Shown in pieces: positions 48,396-55,685 of a stretch of DNA of 64,000 nucleotides (positions are counted from its first letter, which is position 1; each line of letters opens with the position of its first letter). Below the pieces are notes generated by a model. It searched no databases, was not told the DNA's origin, and saw nothing but the letters and a program-made list of their open reading frames with translations. Position numbers and translations under genes: made by a program. Source of the stretch: Streptomyces collinus. Its GTDB lineage: Bacteria > Actinomycetota > Actinomycetes > Streptomycetales > Streptomycetaceae. The stretch is taken from positions 1,302,001 to 1,366,000 of the forward strand of contig NZ_CP133771.1 in NCBI RefSeq assembly GCF_031348265.1, given 5' to 3'.

Positions 48396-48980
48396 ATGCC
48401 GCTGCATGTCCCCCCGGCTCCCGCGCCCGCACTCCGTTCCGTCCTCACCGCCCTCTCCTCTCCCACAGCGGTCCGCGAAGCCCGAACTCCTTCCCTGCTC
48501 GGCACCCAGGGACCCGCCACACCCGAGCTCCCCCTGCCCGTGCACGTCCTCGACCATGTGACGGCCGAGGGCGTGTCCGCGACCCGGCTGGCCGGGTGGC
48601 GCTTCCTGATCCGCTGCGGCGATCGCGCCGTGGCCGCGGCGGAGACCGTGCTGACTCCCGACGGCTGGACCTTCTCCCACTTCTTCGAGGGCCCGTACAT
48701 CACCTCCACCGAGCGCGCCCTGCGCCAGGCGGAGACGATGCCGCAGCCGTACCAGCCCCGCCTGCTGTCGGTGCCCGGCCTGTACATGCTGACGCTCTGG
48801 CTGCACGAGGACTGCACCGCGGACGGTGCCGCCGGCCACCCCGCCGCCACCGACCTGCTCGTCCCGCTGGCGCCCGCGCCTCCCGGCATCGCGGCCCATC
48901 GCCCGCACCGCGTCGCCGAGCTCCTCCCGGTGCTGACCCACCGGGTCACTCCCACCAGATTGCTCGGCTCACCTGCCTGA
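48396..48980 (+). CDS. Hypothetical protein, probably Streptomyces-specific
   Basis: A 194-residue soluble protein from ATG 48396 (MPLHVPPAPAPALRSVLTAL), with GAGAGG before it. The core region WRFLIRCGDRAVAAAETVLT, FSHFFEGPYITSTERALRQA and PYQPRLLSVPGLYMLTLWLH has alternating strands and a helix like a small alpha/beta domain. The ends are Pro/Ala-rich. I know no function. It is preceded by a long non-coding region and followed by a tandem-repeat array, so it is regulated alone. Confidence 0.75.
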   Translation: MPLHVPPAPAPALRSVLTALSSPTAVREARTPSLLGTQGPATPELPLPVHVLDHVTAEGVSATRLAGWRFLIRCGDRAVAAAETVLTPDGWTFSHFFEGPYITSTERALRQAETMPQPYQPRLLSVPGLYMLTLWLHEDCTADGAAGHPAATDLLVPLAPAPPGIAAHRPHRVAELLPVLTHRVTPTRLLGSPA

Positions 48981-49091
48981 AGCGCCGCGCAGTCCCCTCT
49001 CTCGCACCCCGTCGCCGATTTCCGGCGGCGGGGTCGTTCGTTGCCCAGCCCGCCGCCATTCCTCCGCCCGCCGCCAGTCACCCGCCCGGCG

Positions 49092-49195
49092 GCTCGCTTT
49101 CCCACCCGGCCGCTCGTTTTCCCACTCGCACGACTGCTCTTTCGCTCGCACGGCTGCTCTTTCGCTCGCACGATCGCTTCCTCGCTCACACGATC
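49092..49195. repeat. 20-base tandem repeat, five units
   Basis: Units start at 49092, 49112, 49136, 49156 and 49176, each beginning GCTC or GCTT and containing TTCGCTCGCACG or a close variant. Lengths are 20, 24, 20, 20, 20. The third and fourth are almost identical. The array runs straight into the palindrome pair at 49196. Confidence 0.75.
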
Positions 49196-49227
49196 GCTCG
49201 TACGAGCACCTAATGGCTCGTACGAGC
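49196..49227. promoter_or_regulatory. Twin perfect palindromes GCTCGTACGAGC
   Basis: The 12-base palindrome GCTCGTACGAGC occurs at 49196-49207 and again at 49216-49227, centre to centre 20 bases. Two copies on one face of the helix about 200-300 bases before the DUF5999 gene are a strong candidate operator for a dimeric regulator. The regulator is unknown. Confidence 0.6.
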
Positions 49228-49517
49228 CGGAATAGTCGTCGGCCCGAGCGGACTAGCCCCATTCGGCCACTGCGAACCACCCGAAGGGACAGTGCAGTTG
49301 GGATGAACCGTCGGCGCGGGTGATGCGTCATGAATCTGTGAGAGGCGGTGCCGCGAAATCCCTGCGGATTGACGCCCGTAGGGCAACACTGGGTTCCGAC
49401 GACTTATCACAACGGGGGGCGGCCATGAACGACACTTCTAGCCGCGGAACAGACACGACAGCCAACTCAGCCAACTCACTCTCATCGTCCATCTCGACCC
49501 AGCGAAAGATCCCACCC

Positions 49518-49721
49518 ATGTGCCAGCACCAGACCCAGTGCCCCTCAGCAGAATCCGCCGACCGGGAATCCGCCCGCCTCGTGGCGCACCACCCGGAGCA
49601 GGGATGGAGCCTGCTGTGCAACGGCGTGGTGCTCTTCGAGGACACCGGCGAGCTCCTGCCGGACGGCCGGGCCATCGCCCCGCACCGTCCGCTGGCCGGC
49701 CAGGTGATGACGGCCGCCTGA
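49518..49721 (+). CDS. DUF5999-family protein
   Basis: A 67-residue protein from ATG 49518 (MCQHQTQCPSAESADRESAR), followed by HHPEQGWSLLCNGVVLFEDT and a Gly/Arg/Pro end. This is the whole of DUF5999, a small family found, as far as I recall, mainly in Streptomyces and kin. The CQHQ-C and C near the middle may bind metal. An alternative start at 49425 (MNDTSSRGTDTTANSANSLS) adds 31 Ser-rich residues and has a better ribosome site (GGGGGGC), so the true start is open. Function is unknown. The strong upstream palindromes suggest tight regulation. Confidence 0.8.
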   Translation: MCQHQTQCPSAESADRESARLVAHHPEQGWSLLCNGVVLFEDTGELLPDGRAIAPHRPLAGQVMTAA

Positions 49722-49728
49722 GGCCGCT

Positions 49729-49749
49729 CGGCGGGGCGACGCCCCGCCG
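49729..49749. terminator. Hairpin terminator after DUF5999
   Basis: CGGCGGGGC pairs perfectly with GCCCCGCCG around a 3-base loop, eight bases past the stop. Confidence 0.7.
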
Positions 49750-49759
49750 GCACACATGA

Positions 49760-49794
49760 GGGGCCGGCCGCAGCGCACCCTGCGAACCGGCCCC
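49760..49794. terminator. Second hairpin after DUF5999
   Basis: GGGGCCGG pairs with CCGGCCCC, with an inner CGCAG/CTGCG stem. It reinforces the preceding terminator. Confidence 0.6.
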
Positions 49795-49892
49795 GACGCA
49801 TGTCCGGCGGCCGTCACTCACCGTCACCCGTCGCGACGTGCCGTTCCCGGCTCGTACGCCTTCCCACGGATGCCCGTTTTCCGGAAGACTCC

Positions 49893-49903
49893 TGGAAGTT
49901 TCG
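49893..49903. promoter_or_regulatory. Degenerate LacI operator before the LacI gene
   Basis: TGGAAGTTTCG matches 9 of 11 bases of the CGAAAGTTTCG operator at 55273. It lies 29 bases upstream of the LacI GTG start. This would allow weaker self-repression. Confidence 0.4.
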
Positions 49904-49931
49904 CGGTCACCCGTCGACGGAGGTGGGGCAA

Positions 49932-50957
49932 GTGGGAGGACGTGGGGCCGACGCCGAGGGCAAGGTCACGATCACGGAGATCGCCCGGCAGGCCGGCGTG
50001 TCCGTACCGACCGTGTCCCGGGTCGTCAACGGCCGGTCCGACGTGTCGCCGCAGACCCGGGCCCGAGTCGAGGACCTCCTGCGCCGCCACGGCTACCGCA
50101 GGCGTCCCGCGGCCCCGGGAGCCCGTGCCGCCCTGCTCGACCTGGTCTTCAACGACCTCGACAGCCCCTGGGCCGTGGAGATCATCCGCGGGGTCGAGGA
50201 GGTCGCGCACGCCGCCGGGGTGGGCACGGTCGTGTCGGCCATCCACGGGCGCTCGGGAGACGCCCGCGAGTGGATGCGCAACCTGAGGGCCCGCGCCTCC
50301 GACGGCGTCATCCTCGTGACGTCGGCCCTGGATTCCACGCTGCACGAGGAGCTGCGGATCCTCGGCGTGCCCCTGGTGGTCGTCGACCCGGCGGGCTCCC
50401 CCGCCCTGGACGCCCCGACCATCGGCGCGGCGAACTGGTCGGGCGGCCTCGCGGCCACCGAACACCTGCTGTCCCTCGGCCACCGCCGGATCGGCCTGAT
50501 CGCCGGCCCGCCCCGCCTGCTGTGCTCACGGGCCCGTCTGGACGGCTACCGCGCGGCCCTGGAGGGCGCCGGCATCACGCCCGACGCGTCCCTCGTCGTC
50601 CCCGGAGACTTCCGCCCCGAGTCCGGATTCACCGCCTGCACCACCCTGCTCGACCTCCCCGAACCGCCGACCGCTCTGTTCGCGGCCAGCGACCAGATGG
50701 CACTCGGCGCTGTCGAGGCGCTGCGCCGGCGCGGGCTGCGGGTGCCGCAGGACATGAGCGTGGTCGGCTTCGACGACCTTCCAGAGGTCCGCTGGTCGGC
50801 CCCGCCGCTCACGACGGTCCGCCAGCCCCTGGCCGACATGGGCAAACTGGCCGTGCGCACGGTGCTCCGGCTCACCCGCGACGAGCAGCCGGACTCACCG
50901 CGCGTGGAACTGGGCACCGACCTGGTGGTACGGGCAAGTACCGCGCCTCCGGCCTGA
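49932..50957 (+). CDS. LacI-family transcriptional regulator
   Basis: A 341-residue LacI repressor from GTG 49932, with GGAGG nine bases upstream. The HTH is VTITEIARQAGVSVPTVSRV plus the hinge NGRSDVSPQTRARVEDLLRR. The sugar-binding core follows (LLDLVFNDLDSPWAVEIIRG, GGLAATEHLLSLGHRRIGLI, CTTLLDLPEPPTALFAASDQ, SVVGFDDLPEVRWSAPPLTT). It is convergent with the xylanase/ABC cluster and probably represses it until xylo-oligosaccharides bind. Candidate operators are CGAAA-G-TTTCG at 55273 and a weaker one before this gene. It is named by family only; a BxlR/XlnR-like role is inferred. Confidence 0.92.
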   Translation: MGGRGADAEGKVTITEIARQAGVSVPTVSRVVNGRSDVSPQTRARVEDLLRRHGYRRRPAAPGARAALLDLVFNDLDSPWAVEIIRGVEEVAHAAGVGTVVSAIHGRSGDAREWMRNLRARASDGVILVTSALDSTLHEELRILGVPLVVVDPAGSPALDAPTIGAANWSGGLAATEHLLSLGHRRIGLIAGPPRLLCSRARLDGYRAALEGAGITPDASLVVPGDFRPESGFTACTTLLDLPEPPTALFAASDQMALGAVEALRRRGLRVPQDMSVVGFDDLPEVRWSAPPLTTVRQPLADMGKLAVRTVLRLTRDEQPDSPRVELGTDLVVRASTAPPA

Positions 50958-50971
50958 CTCCGGCTTGAGGA

Positions 50972-51008
50972 ACGGCGCCCCGCCACCCCCTGTCGGGCAG
51001 GGCGCCGT
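50972..51008. terminator. Bidirectional hairpin terminator
   Basis: ACGGCGCCC (50972-50980) pairs with GGGCGCCGT (51000-51008), separating the convergent LacI and xylanase genes. Confidence 0.75.
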
Positions 51009-51017
51009 CCGCCCCCG

Positions 51018-52067
51018 CTACTTCCCGCCGAGCGCCTCACGCAGCGCGAAGTACGCCGGCTTCGGCCGCAGTTCCTCGTCCCACGGCAGGGCCGCGCCCT
51101 CACCCGGGAAGAACGCCGGGATCCACGAGTACTTGTCGGTGTAGTCCCACAGGGTGATGCCGACGCATCGGCGTACCGCCAGGCACGCCTCGGTCAGGTC
51201 GGCGTACCACTGGGCCTGCTGGGTCAGCTTCTCCTCGGTCGCGGGCAGCTGCATCCGGATGTCGACCTCGGTGAGCGCGGTGTCGAGGCCGAGCCGGGAG
51301 AAGCGGCGGAGGTTGTCCTCCAGGGTGGCCGGATAGCCGTACTGCAGGGCCAGATGAGCCTGGAGGCCGATGCCGTGCAGCGGGACGCCCGCGGCCTTCA
51401 GTTCCTTGGCCAGCCGGTAGTAGGCGTCGCTCTTCGGGCCGGTCGCCTCGATGTTGTAGTCGTTGAGGTACAGCTTGACCCGAGGATCGGCCTGGTGAGC
51501 CCAGCGCAGCGCATCGGCGATGTAGCCGGGGCCGAGCGTCTTGTAGAAGACCGACTCCCGGTACGTACCGTCCTCGTTGAACGCCTCGTTGACGACGTCC
51601 CAGGCGAACACCTTGCCCCGATAGTGCCGTACCTCCGCCTGGATGTGCTTCTTCAGCACGGCCCTCAGCTCCGGGGCCGTCCACTCCCTGCTGGTGAGCC
51701 ATCCGGGCAGCTGGCTGTGCCAGACCAGGGTGTGACCGCGTACCTTCTGCCGGTTGGCCCGGGCGAGGTTCACGATCTCGTCGCCCTGGGAGAAGTCGAA
51801 CACGCCCTGCTCGGGCTCGGTCGCGTACCACTTCATGCCGTTGCCGGGTGTGATCTGGTCGAACTCGCTGCCGAGCAGGGCCTTGTACGGCCCGTCCACG
51901 AGCTCGGGGTTGTCGGTGGCGCTGCCGAAGTAGCGGCCGTGCCGCTGGGCGAGGTCGGCGAGGGTGGGCTGCTGGTGATCCGCGTGGGCGGGGGTGCCGG
52001 CTGTGATGCCGGCGGCGACCAGGAGCGCGGCGACGGCGCCGGCGAGTCTCAGACGGGTGGTGCGCAT
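51018..52067 (-). CDS. Secreted endo-1,4-beta-xylanase, GH10
   Basis: A 349-residue secreted enzyme from ATG 52067 (MRTTRLRLAGAVAALLVAAG) after GAGGAG, with signal peptide to about residue 29 (AHA). The GH10 barrel is complete: GSEFDQITPGNGMKW, RGHTLVWHSQLP, the acid/base Glu161 (WDVVNEAFNEDG), LYLNDYNIEATG, GLQAHL and the nucleophile Glu267 (TALTEVDIRM). It cleaves internal xylan bonds outside the cell. No carbohydrate-binding module follows. It is the last gene of the cluster with the sugar ABC importer, so extracellular cutting and uptake are encoded together. Confidence 0.96.
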   Translation of the reverse strand: MRTTRLRLAGAVAALLVAAGITAGTPAHADHQQPTLADLAQRHGRYFGSATDNPELVDGPYKALLGSEFDQITPGNGMKWYATEPEQGVFDFSQGDEIVNLARANRQKVRGHTLVWHSQLPGWLTSREWTAPELRAVLKKHIQAEVRHYRGKVFAWDVVNEAFNEDGTYRESVFYKTLGPGYIADALRWAHQADPRVKLYLNDYNIEATGPKSDAYYRLAKELKAAGVPLHGIGLQAHLALQYGYPATLEDNLRRFSRLGLDTALTEVDIRMQLPATEEKLTQQAQWYADLTEACLAVRRCVGITLWDYTDKYSWIPAFFPGEGAALPWDEELRPKPAYFALREALGGK

Positions 52068-52121
52068 GGTGCGACTCCTCACGACAGGTGGGTGGGCAGA
52101 GCCGTACGTTGGCGGAGCGCG

Positions 52122-52964
52122 TCAGCCCTTGGTGGCGCCGGCGGTGAGGCCGCCGACGAGCTGACGCTCGGCGACCGAGTAGAAGGCGAGTGCGGGCACC
52201 ATGGCCAGCACCAGATAGGCGAAGACCTTCGCGTACTCGGCGGAGTACTGCCCCTGGAACTGCTGGACGCCGATCGGCAGCGTCCACCACTGCGCGTCGG
52301 TGAACACCAGCAGCGGCAGGAAGAAGTTGTTCCAGCTGGTGACCACGGCCAGCACGGAGACGGTGCCGAGCGCGGGCCGGGCCATGGGCAGCAGCACCCG
52401 CCAGAAGAAGCCGAACGGAGTGCACCCGTCGAGCGTGGCGGCCTCTTCCAGCTCACCGGGGATCTGCCGGAAGAAGCCCCGCAGGATGATGATCGTCATG
52501 GGCAGTCCGAAGGCGGCCTGCGGGAGGATCACGCCGAGGGGGTTGTCCAGCAGGTCCAGGGAGCGCAGCAGCAGGAACAGCGGCAGGGCGGCCACCGCGA
52601 AGGGGAACATCAGCCCCATGGTGAACAGCGTGAACAGCGCTTCCCGGCCCCGGAAGGCGAACCGCGCGAAGGAGAACGCCGACAGGGCGGAGACGGCGAC
52701 GATCAGGACGGTCGTGCCCACCGCGATCAGTGTGCTGTTGCCGATCAGCCGCCAGAAGTCCCCCGAGCCGAGGATCTGGGTGTAGTTGGAGGTGACCCAC
52801 GACTCGGGCAGACCGACCGGGTTGCGGGAGAGTTCGTCGGTGGACTTGAAGCCGGAGAGCACGGCGTAGAGCAGGGGGACGGCCATGACCGCGCCCACTG
52901 CGGTGAGGACGAGGTGCAGGCCCCAGGTCCTGCCGCCCTCACGGGTCTTCTGACTGGCGGTCAC
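52122..52964 (-). CDS. Carbohydrate ABC transporter permease (MalG type)
   Basis: A 280-residue six-helix permease from GTG 52964 (VTASQKTREGGRTWGLHLVL), overlapping the previous stop by four bases (GTGA), hence translationally coupled. The EAA loop for the ATPase is EEAATLDGCTPFGFFWRVLLPMARPALG. Landmarks include SALSAFSFARFAFRGREALF and FFLPLLVFTDAQWWTLPIG. It forms the inner-membrane channel with the MalF-type partner. No ATPase gene is here, so as in other Streptomyces sugar importers a shared MsiK-type ATPase is presumably used. The substrate is likely xylo-oligosaccharide by context. Confidence 0.93.
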   Translation of the reverse strand: MTASQKTREGGRTWGLHLVLTAVGAVMAVPLLYAVLSGFKSTDELSRNPVGLPESWVTSNYTQILGSGDFWRLIGNSTLIAVGTTVLIVAVSALSAFSFARFAFRGREALFTLFTMGLMFPFAVAALPLFLLLRSLDLLDNPLGVILPQAAFGLPMTIIILRGFFRQIPGELEEAATLDGCTPFGFFWRVLLPMARPALGTVSVLAVVTSWNNFFLPLLVFTDAQWWTLPIGVQQFQGQYSAEYAKVFAYLVLAMVPALAFYSVAERQLVGGLTAGATKG

Positions 52965-53962
52965 TTTCCGTCCCCCCGCATGGTCGTGGTGGCCCCTTCG
53001 AGATCGCGCCGGAGCACGAACCGCTGGTAGGCGAGGGCGAAGACGAGGCTGATGCCGAACATGACCACACTGATCGCGCTGGCGTAGCCGACCTGGTAGC
53101 GCTTGAAGCCGTACTGGAACATGGTCACGGCCATGGTTTCCGAGTGGTGGTCGGGACCGCCCGCGGTGGTGACCCAGACCAGGTCGAAGAGCTGGATGGA
53201 CCCGATGACCGCCAGGAACACGCTGATGCGCAGGGTGGGCGCGAGCAGCGGCAGGGTGACGTTGCGGAACCGCTGCCAGGCGCTCGCCCCGTCGATGAGC
53301 GCCGCCTCGGTCAGTTCCCGGGGGACGGCCTGAAGCCCGGCGAGGTACAGCATCATGTGGAAGCCGAAGTACTTCCAGGTCATGACCAGGAAGACGGTCG
53401 CCATGACGGTGGACGGATCCGCGAACCACTCCCCGCCCAGCCCCTCCAGTCCTACCTTGCCGAGGACCTGGTCGGCGAAGCCGTCGTCCGGGGCGAAGAT
53501 CATGCCGAAGAGGATTCCGGTGATCGCCTCGGACAGGACGTAGGGGGCGAAGAACAGCATCCGGTAGACCGCCCGGCCGCGCATCCGCTGGTTGAGCAGC
53601 ACGGCCATGGCGAGCGCGAACGGCAGTTGGAGGGCGAGCGACAGCACCACCAGGACCAGACAGCGCCACAGGTCGCCGAGGAAGACGTCGTCCTGGAGGA
53701 GCCGGGTGAAGTTCTCGCCGCCGATGTAGTCGGAGGGCATGCCGAAGCCGCCCCAGCGGAAGAACGCGGCGTACAGGGCGAACAGCATCGGCAGCAGCAC
53801 GAGCCCCATGAACAGCACCAGGGCGGGGAGTTGGAAGCCGGCCGCGGTGAGCCAGTGCAGCGCGCGTCGCCGGGTCCGCCCCGGGGGCCGCCGGTCAGCG
53901 GCCGGGGGCGGGGCACCGGCGCCGCGGCCGGCCCGTTTGTCCGGCAGGAACGTGGAGGTCAT
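52961..53962 (-). CDS. Carbohydrate ABC transporter permease (MalF type)
   Basis: A 333-residue permease from ATG 53962 (MTSTFLPDKRAGRGAGAPPP), with an Arg/Pro-rich cytoplasmic N-terminus (about 35 residues). Six helices follow, including LVLFMGLVLLPMLFALYAAF, FAPYVLSEAITGILFGMIF, and the EAA loop TEAALIDGASAWQRFRNVTLPLLAPTLR. It pairs with the MalG-type permease downstream (4-base overlap) and with the binding protein upstream (6-base gap), so the three form one unit for sugar import. Confidence 0.94.
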   Translation of the reverse strand: MTSTFLPDKRAGRGAGAPPPAADRRPPGRTRRRALHWLTAAGFQLPALVLFMGLVLLPMLFALYAAFFRWGGFGMPSDYIGGENFTRLLQDDVFLGDLWRCLVLVVLSLALQLPFALAMAVLLNQRMRGRAVYRMLFFAPYVLSEAITGILFGMIFAPDDGFADQVLGKVGLEGLGGEWFADPSTVMATVFLVMTWKYFGFHMMLYLAGLQAVPRELTEAALIDGASAWQRFRNVTLPLLAPTLRISVFLAVIGSIQLFDLVWVTTAGGPDHHSETMAVTMFQYGFKRYQVGYASAISVVMFGISLVFALAYQRFVLRRDLEGATTTMRGDGK

Positions 53963-53968
53963 CGCCGG

Positions 53969-55261
53969 CTACTGCTCTTCCTTCGCGGTCTTCGTGATGG
54001 ACTGGGCGACCTGCCCGGGCGACTTGGAGCCGGCGATGAGCGCGGCCACACTGTCGTTGACCTCCTGGCCGACGGCGGGCGCGTAGGCCTGGTCGAGGTA
54101 GAGCTGGAAGCCGGTGGCCGCCTTCAGCTGAGCCTGTACGGCCTTGATGTTGGGGTCGGCGATGGCGCTCTCGGCCGCGGGGACCACGGGCAGCACGCCG
54201 GTCTTCTTGACCAGTTCCAGGTCGGTCGCCTCGGACGCGAAGAACTTGAGGAAGTCGACGGCCTCCTGCGGGGCTCCCCGGCGCAGGGCGTGTCCGCCGC
54301 CTCCGCCGAACACCTCGGTGATGGCGCCCTTGCCGCCCTCGACCGCGGGGAACGGGAAGAAGCCGAGGTCCTTGCCGAGGCCCTTGCCCGCGTCGGCCTG
54401 GACCGTGGGCGCCCACTGGCCCATGAGCTCCATCGCCGCCTTGCCGTTGCCGACGGTGGCGGCCTGGCCGGTGGGTGAGGAGTAGGCGGCGCCGAGGAAG
54501 CCCTTCTGGAACGGCTGGAGTCCGACGAGTTCCTCCAGGTGCTCGCCCGCCTCGACGAAGGGGGCACCGGTGAAGTCCTTGTCGTCGTAGGCCTTCTGGA
54601 GGGCTTCCGCGCCGGCGGTGCGCATCGCCAGGTAGGCCCAGTAGTACATGCCGGGCCACTTCTCCTTGCCGGCCAGCGCCAGCGGGGTGACCTCGGCGGC
54701 CTTGAGCTTGCGTACGGCGTCGAGGAAACCGTCCCAGGTGGTCGGGGGCTCGGCGATGCCGGCCTTCTCGAAGAGCGCCTTGTTGTACCAGAAGCCGATC
54801 ATGCCGATGTCGAACGGGATGCCGTAGACCTGGTCGTCGAGCAGGTAGGGCTCCTTGGCGACCGGCAGCAGGGCCTCGCCCCACGGTTTGGTGCGGTCCG
54901 TGAGGTTCTCGACGAGCCCGGCGTCGACCTGCTGCTTCAGCACGCCGCCGCCCCAGGTGTGGAAGATGTCGGGCAGCTTCCCGGAGGCGGTCAGGGCCGT
55001 CATCTTCGACTTGTAGGCGTCGTTCTCCATCTGGACGATCTTTATCTTGACCTTGGGGTTCTGCGCCTCGTACTTCCGGGCGAGGGCAGCCCAGACGGTC
55101 TTGGACGGCTCGGTGGTGGAGATGTTCCACCATTCGACCGTGGTCGTCCCGGACGACCCTCCGTCCGAGTCCCCGCCGCATGCGGTCAGTGCCGTCATCC
55201 CCAGACCGGCCGCGGCGGAGGCCGCCAGGAAGCCGCGTCGGGACAGTGCGGGGTCGCCCAT
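53969..55261 (-). CDS. Sugar ABC transporter substrate-binding lipoprotein (Tat signal)
   Basis: About 430 residues. The second ATG (55261, MGDPALSRRGFLAASAAAGL) has the better spacing from GAGGAG; the first is at 55264. The signal peptide has twin arginines (SRRGFLAAS) and a lipobox LTAC. The mature protein is SBP_bac_1: TTVEWWNISTTEPSKTVWAA, KLPDIFHTWGGGVLKQQVDA, GIPFDIGMIGFWYNKALFEK, TTWDGFLDAVRKLKAAEVTP and VGNGKAAMELMGQWAPTVQA. It captures oligosaccharides at the cell surface. The LacI-type operator CGAAAGTTTCG lies 12 bases upstream, so this gene heads the regulated operon. Confidence 0.95.
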   Translation of the reverse strand: MGDPALSRRGFLAASAAAGLGMTALTACGGDSDGGSSGTTTVEWWNISTTEPSKTVWAALARKYEAQNPKVKIKIVQMENDAYKSKMTALTASGKLPDIFHTWGGGVLKQQVDAGLVENLTDRTKPWGEALLPVAKEPYLLDDQVYGIPFDIGMIGFWYNKALFEKAGIAEPPTTWDGFLDAVRKLKAAEVTPLALAGKEKWPGMYYWAYLAMRTAGAEALQKAYDDKDFTGAPFVEAGEHLEELVGLQPFQKGFLGAAYSSPTGQAATVGNGKAAMELMGQWAPTVQADAGKGLGKDLGFFPFPAVEGGKGAITEVFGGGGGHALRRGAPQEAVDFLKFFASEATDLELVKKTGVLPVVPAAESAIADPNIKAVQAQLKAATGFQLYLDQAYAPAVGQEVNDSVAALIAGSKSPGQVAQSITKTAKEEQ

Positions 55262-55264
55262 CAT

Positions 55265-55685
55265 GCGCTCCTCGAAAGTTTCGAAGTAGTTCCAGAAAGG
55301 TTCGCTGCTGCCGCACCCTAGAGACAGCGGGTAAACGGTGGCAACCCCTCGTGCACGCTGAATCTTGCGTCAGGACATCGACGGGGAGGGCTGACGAAAC
55401 ATTCGGCTCGTCAGGCGAACGTTACGAAGCTGCCCTGATCGCGATCACACAGGGTGTCCGCCCAGGAGCCGGAGACCGACCCCCCACACCGCGCGAGCCG
55501 AGCCGCCGAACGCGCTCTCAGCTCGCGTTTCTGCATCCGCGTCCGCCCCGGCCGCGAGTCTTAACGGAAGCTTGACGCGCACGACCCCCGCATTCAGGGG
55601 CCACGGCATCACGCTCCGCTTACGCTGATCGGGCCGTCCAGTGATGGCCGGAACCACGCTGAGTCCGCACATCGGGAGCACGTCG
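55265..55685. other. Divergent control region between sugar-binding-protein and APC permease genes
   Basis: 421 bases with the LacI-type operator near one end. Further AT-containing words (ATTCGGCTCGTC, CGTTACGAAG, TCTTAACGGAAGCTTGACG) toward the other end may be promoter elements of the permease gene. I looked for a c-di-AMP (ydaO) riboswitch because some APC permeases have one and did not recognise its conserved core. No gene was found. Confidence 0.45.
55273..55283. promoter_or_regulatory. LacI operator CGAAA-G-TTTCG
   Basis: A perfect 11-base dyad 12 bases upstream of the sugar-binding-protein gene. CGAAA/TTTCG dyads have been reported as regulatory elements in front of Streptomyces xylan-utilisation genes, which supports control by the clustered LacI repressor. 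Binding is not shown. Confidence 0.65.

Larger units (their letters stand above)
48981..49517. other. Gap before the DUF5999 gene holding a repeat array and twin palindromes
   Basis: After the hypothetical gene comes an irregular Pro/Arg-coding-like stretch, a 20-base tandem repeat (49092-49195), two identical palindromes (49196-49227), and about 200 bases of likely promoter and leader. An in-frame ATG at 49425 with GGGGGGC upstream could extend the DUF5999 protein. Confidence 0.5.

Noticed and set aside
55265..55685. c-di-AMP riboswitch before the APC permease
   Set aside because: I looked for the conserved ydaO core and did not find it.
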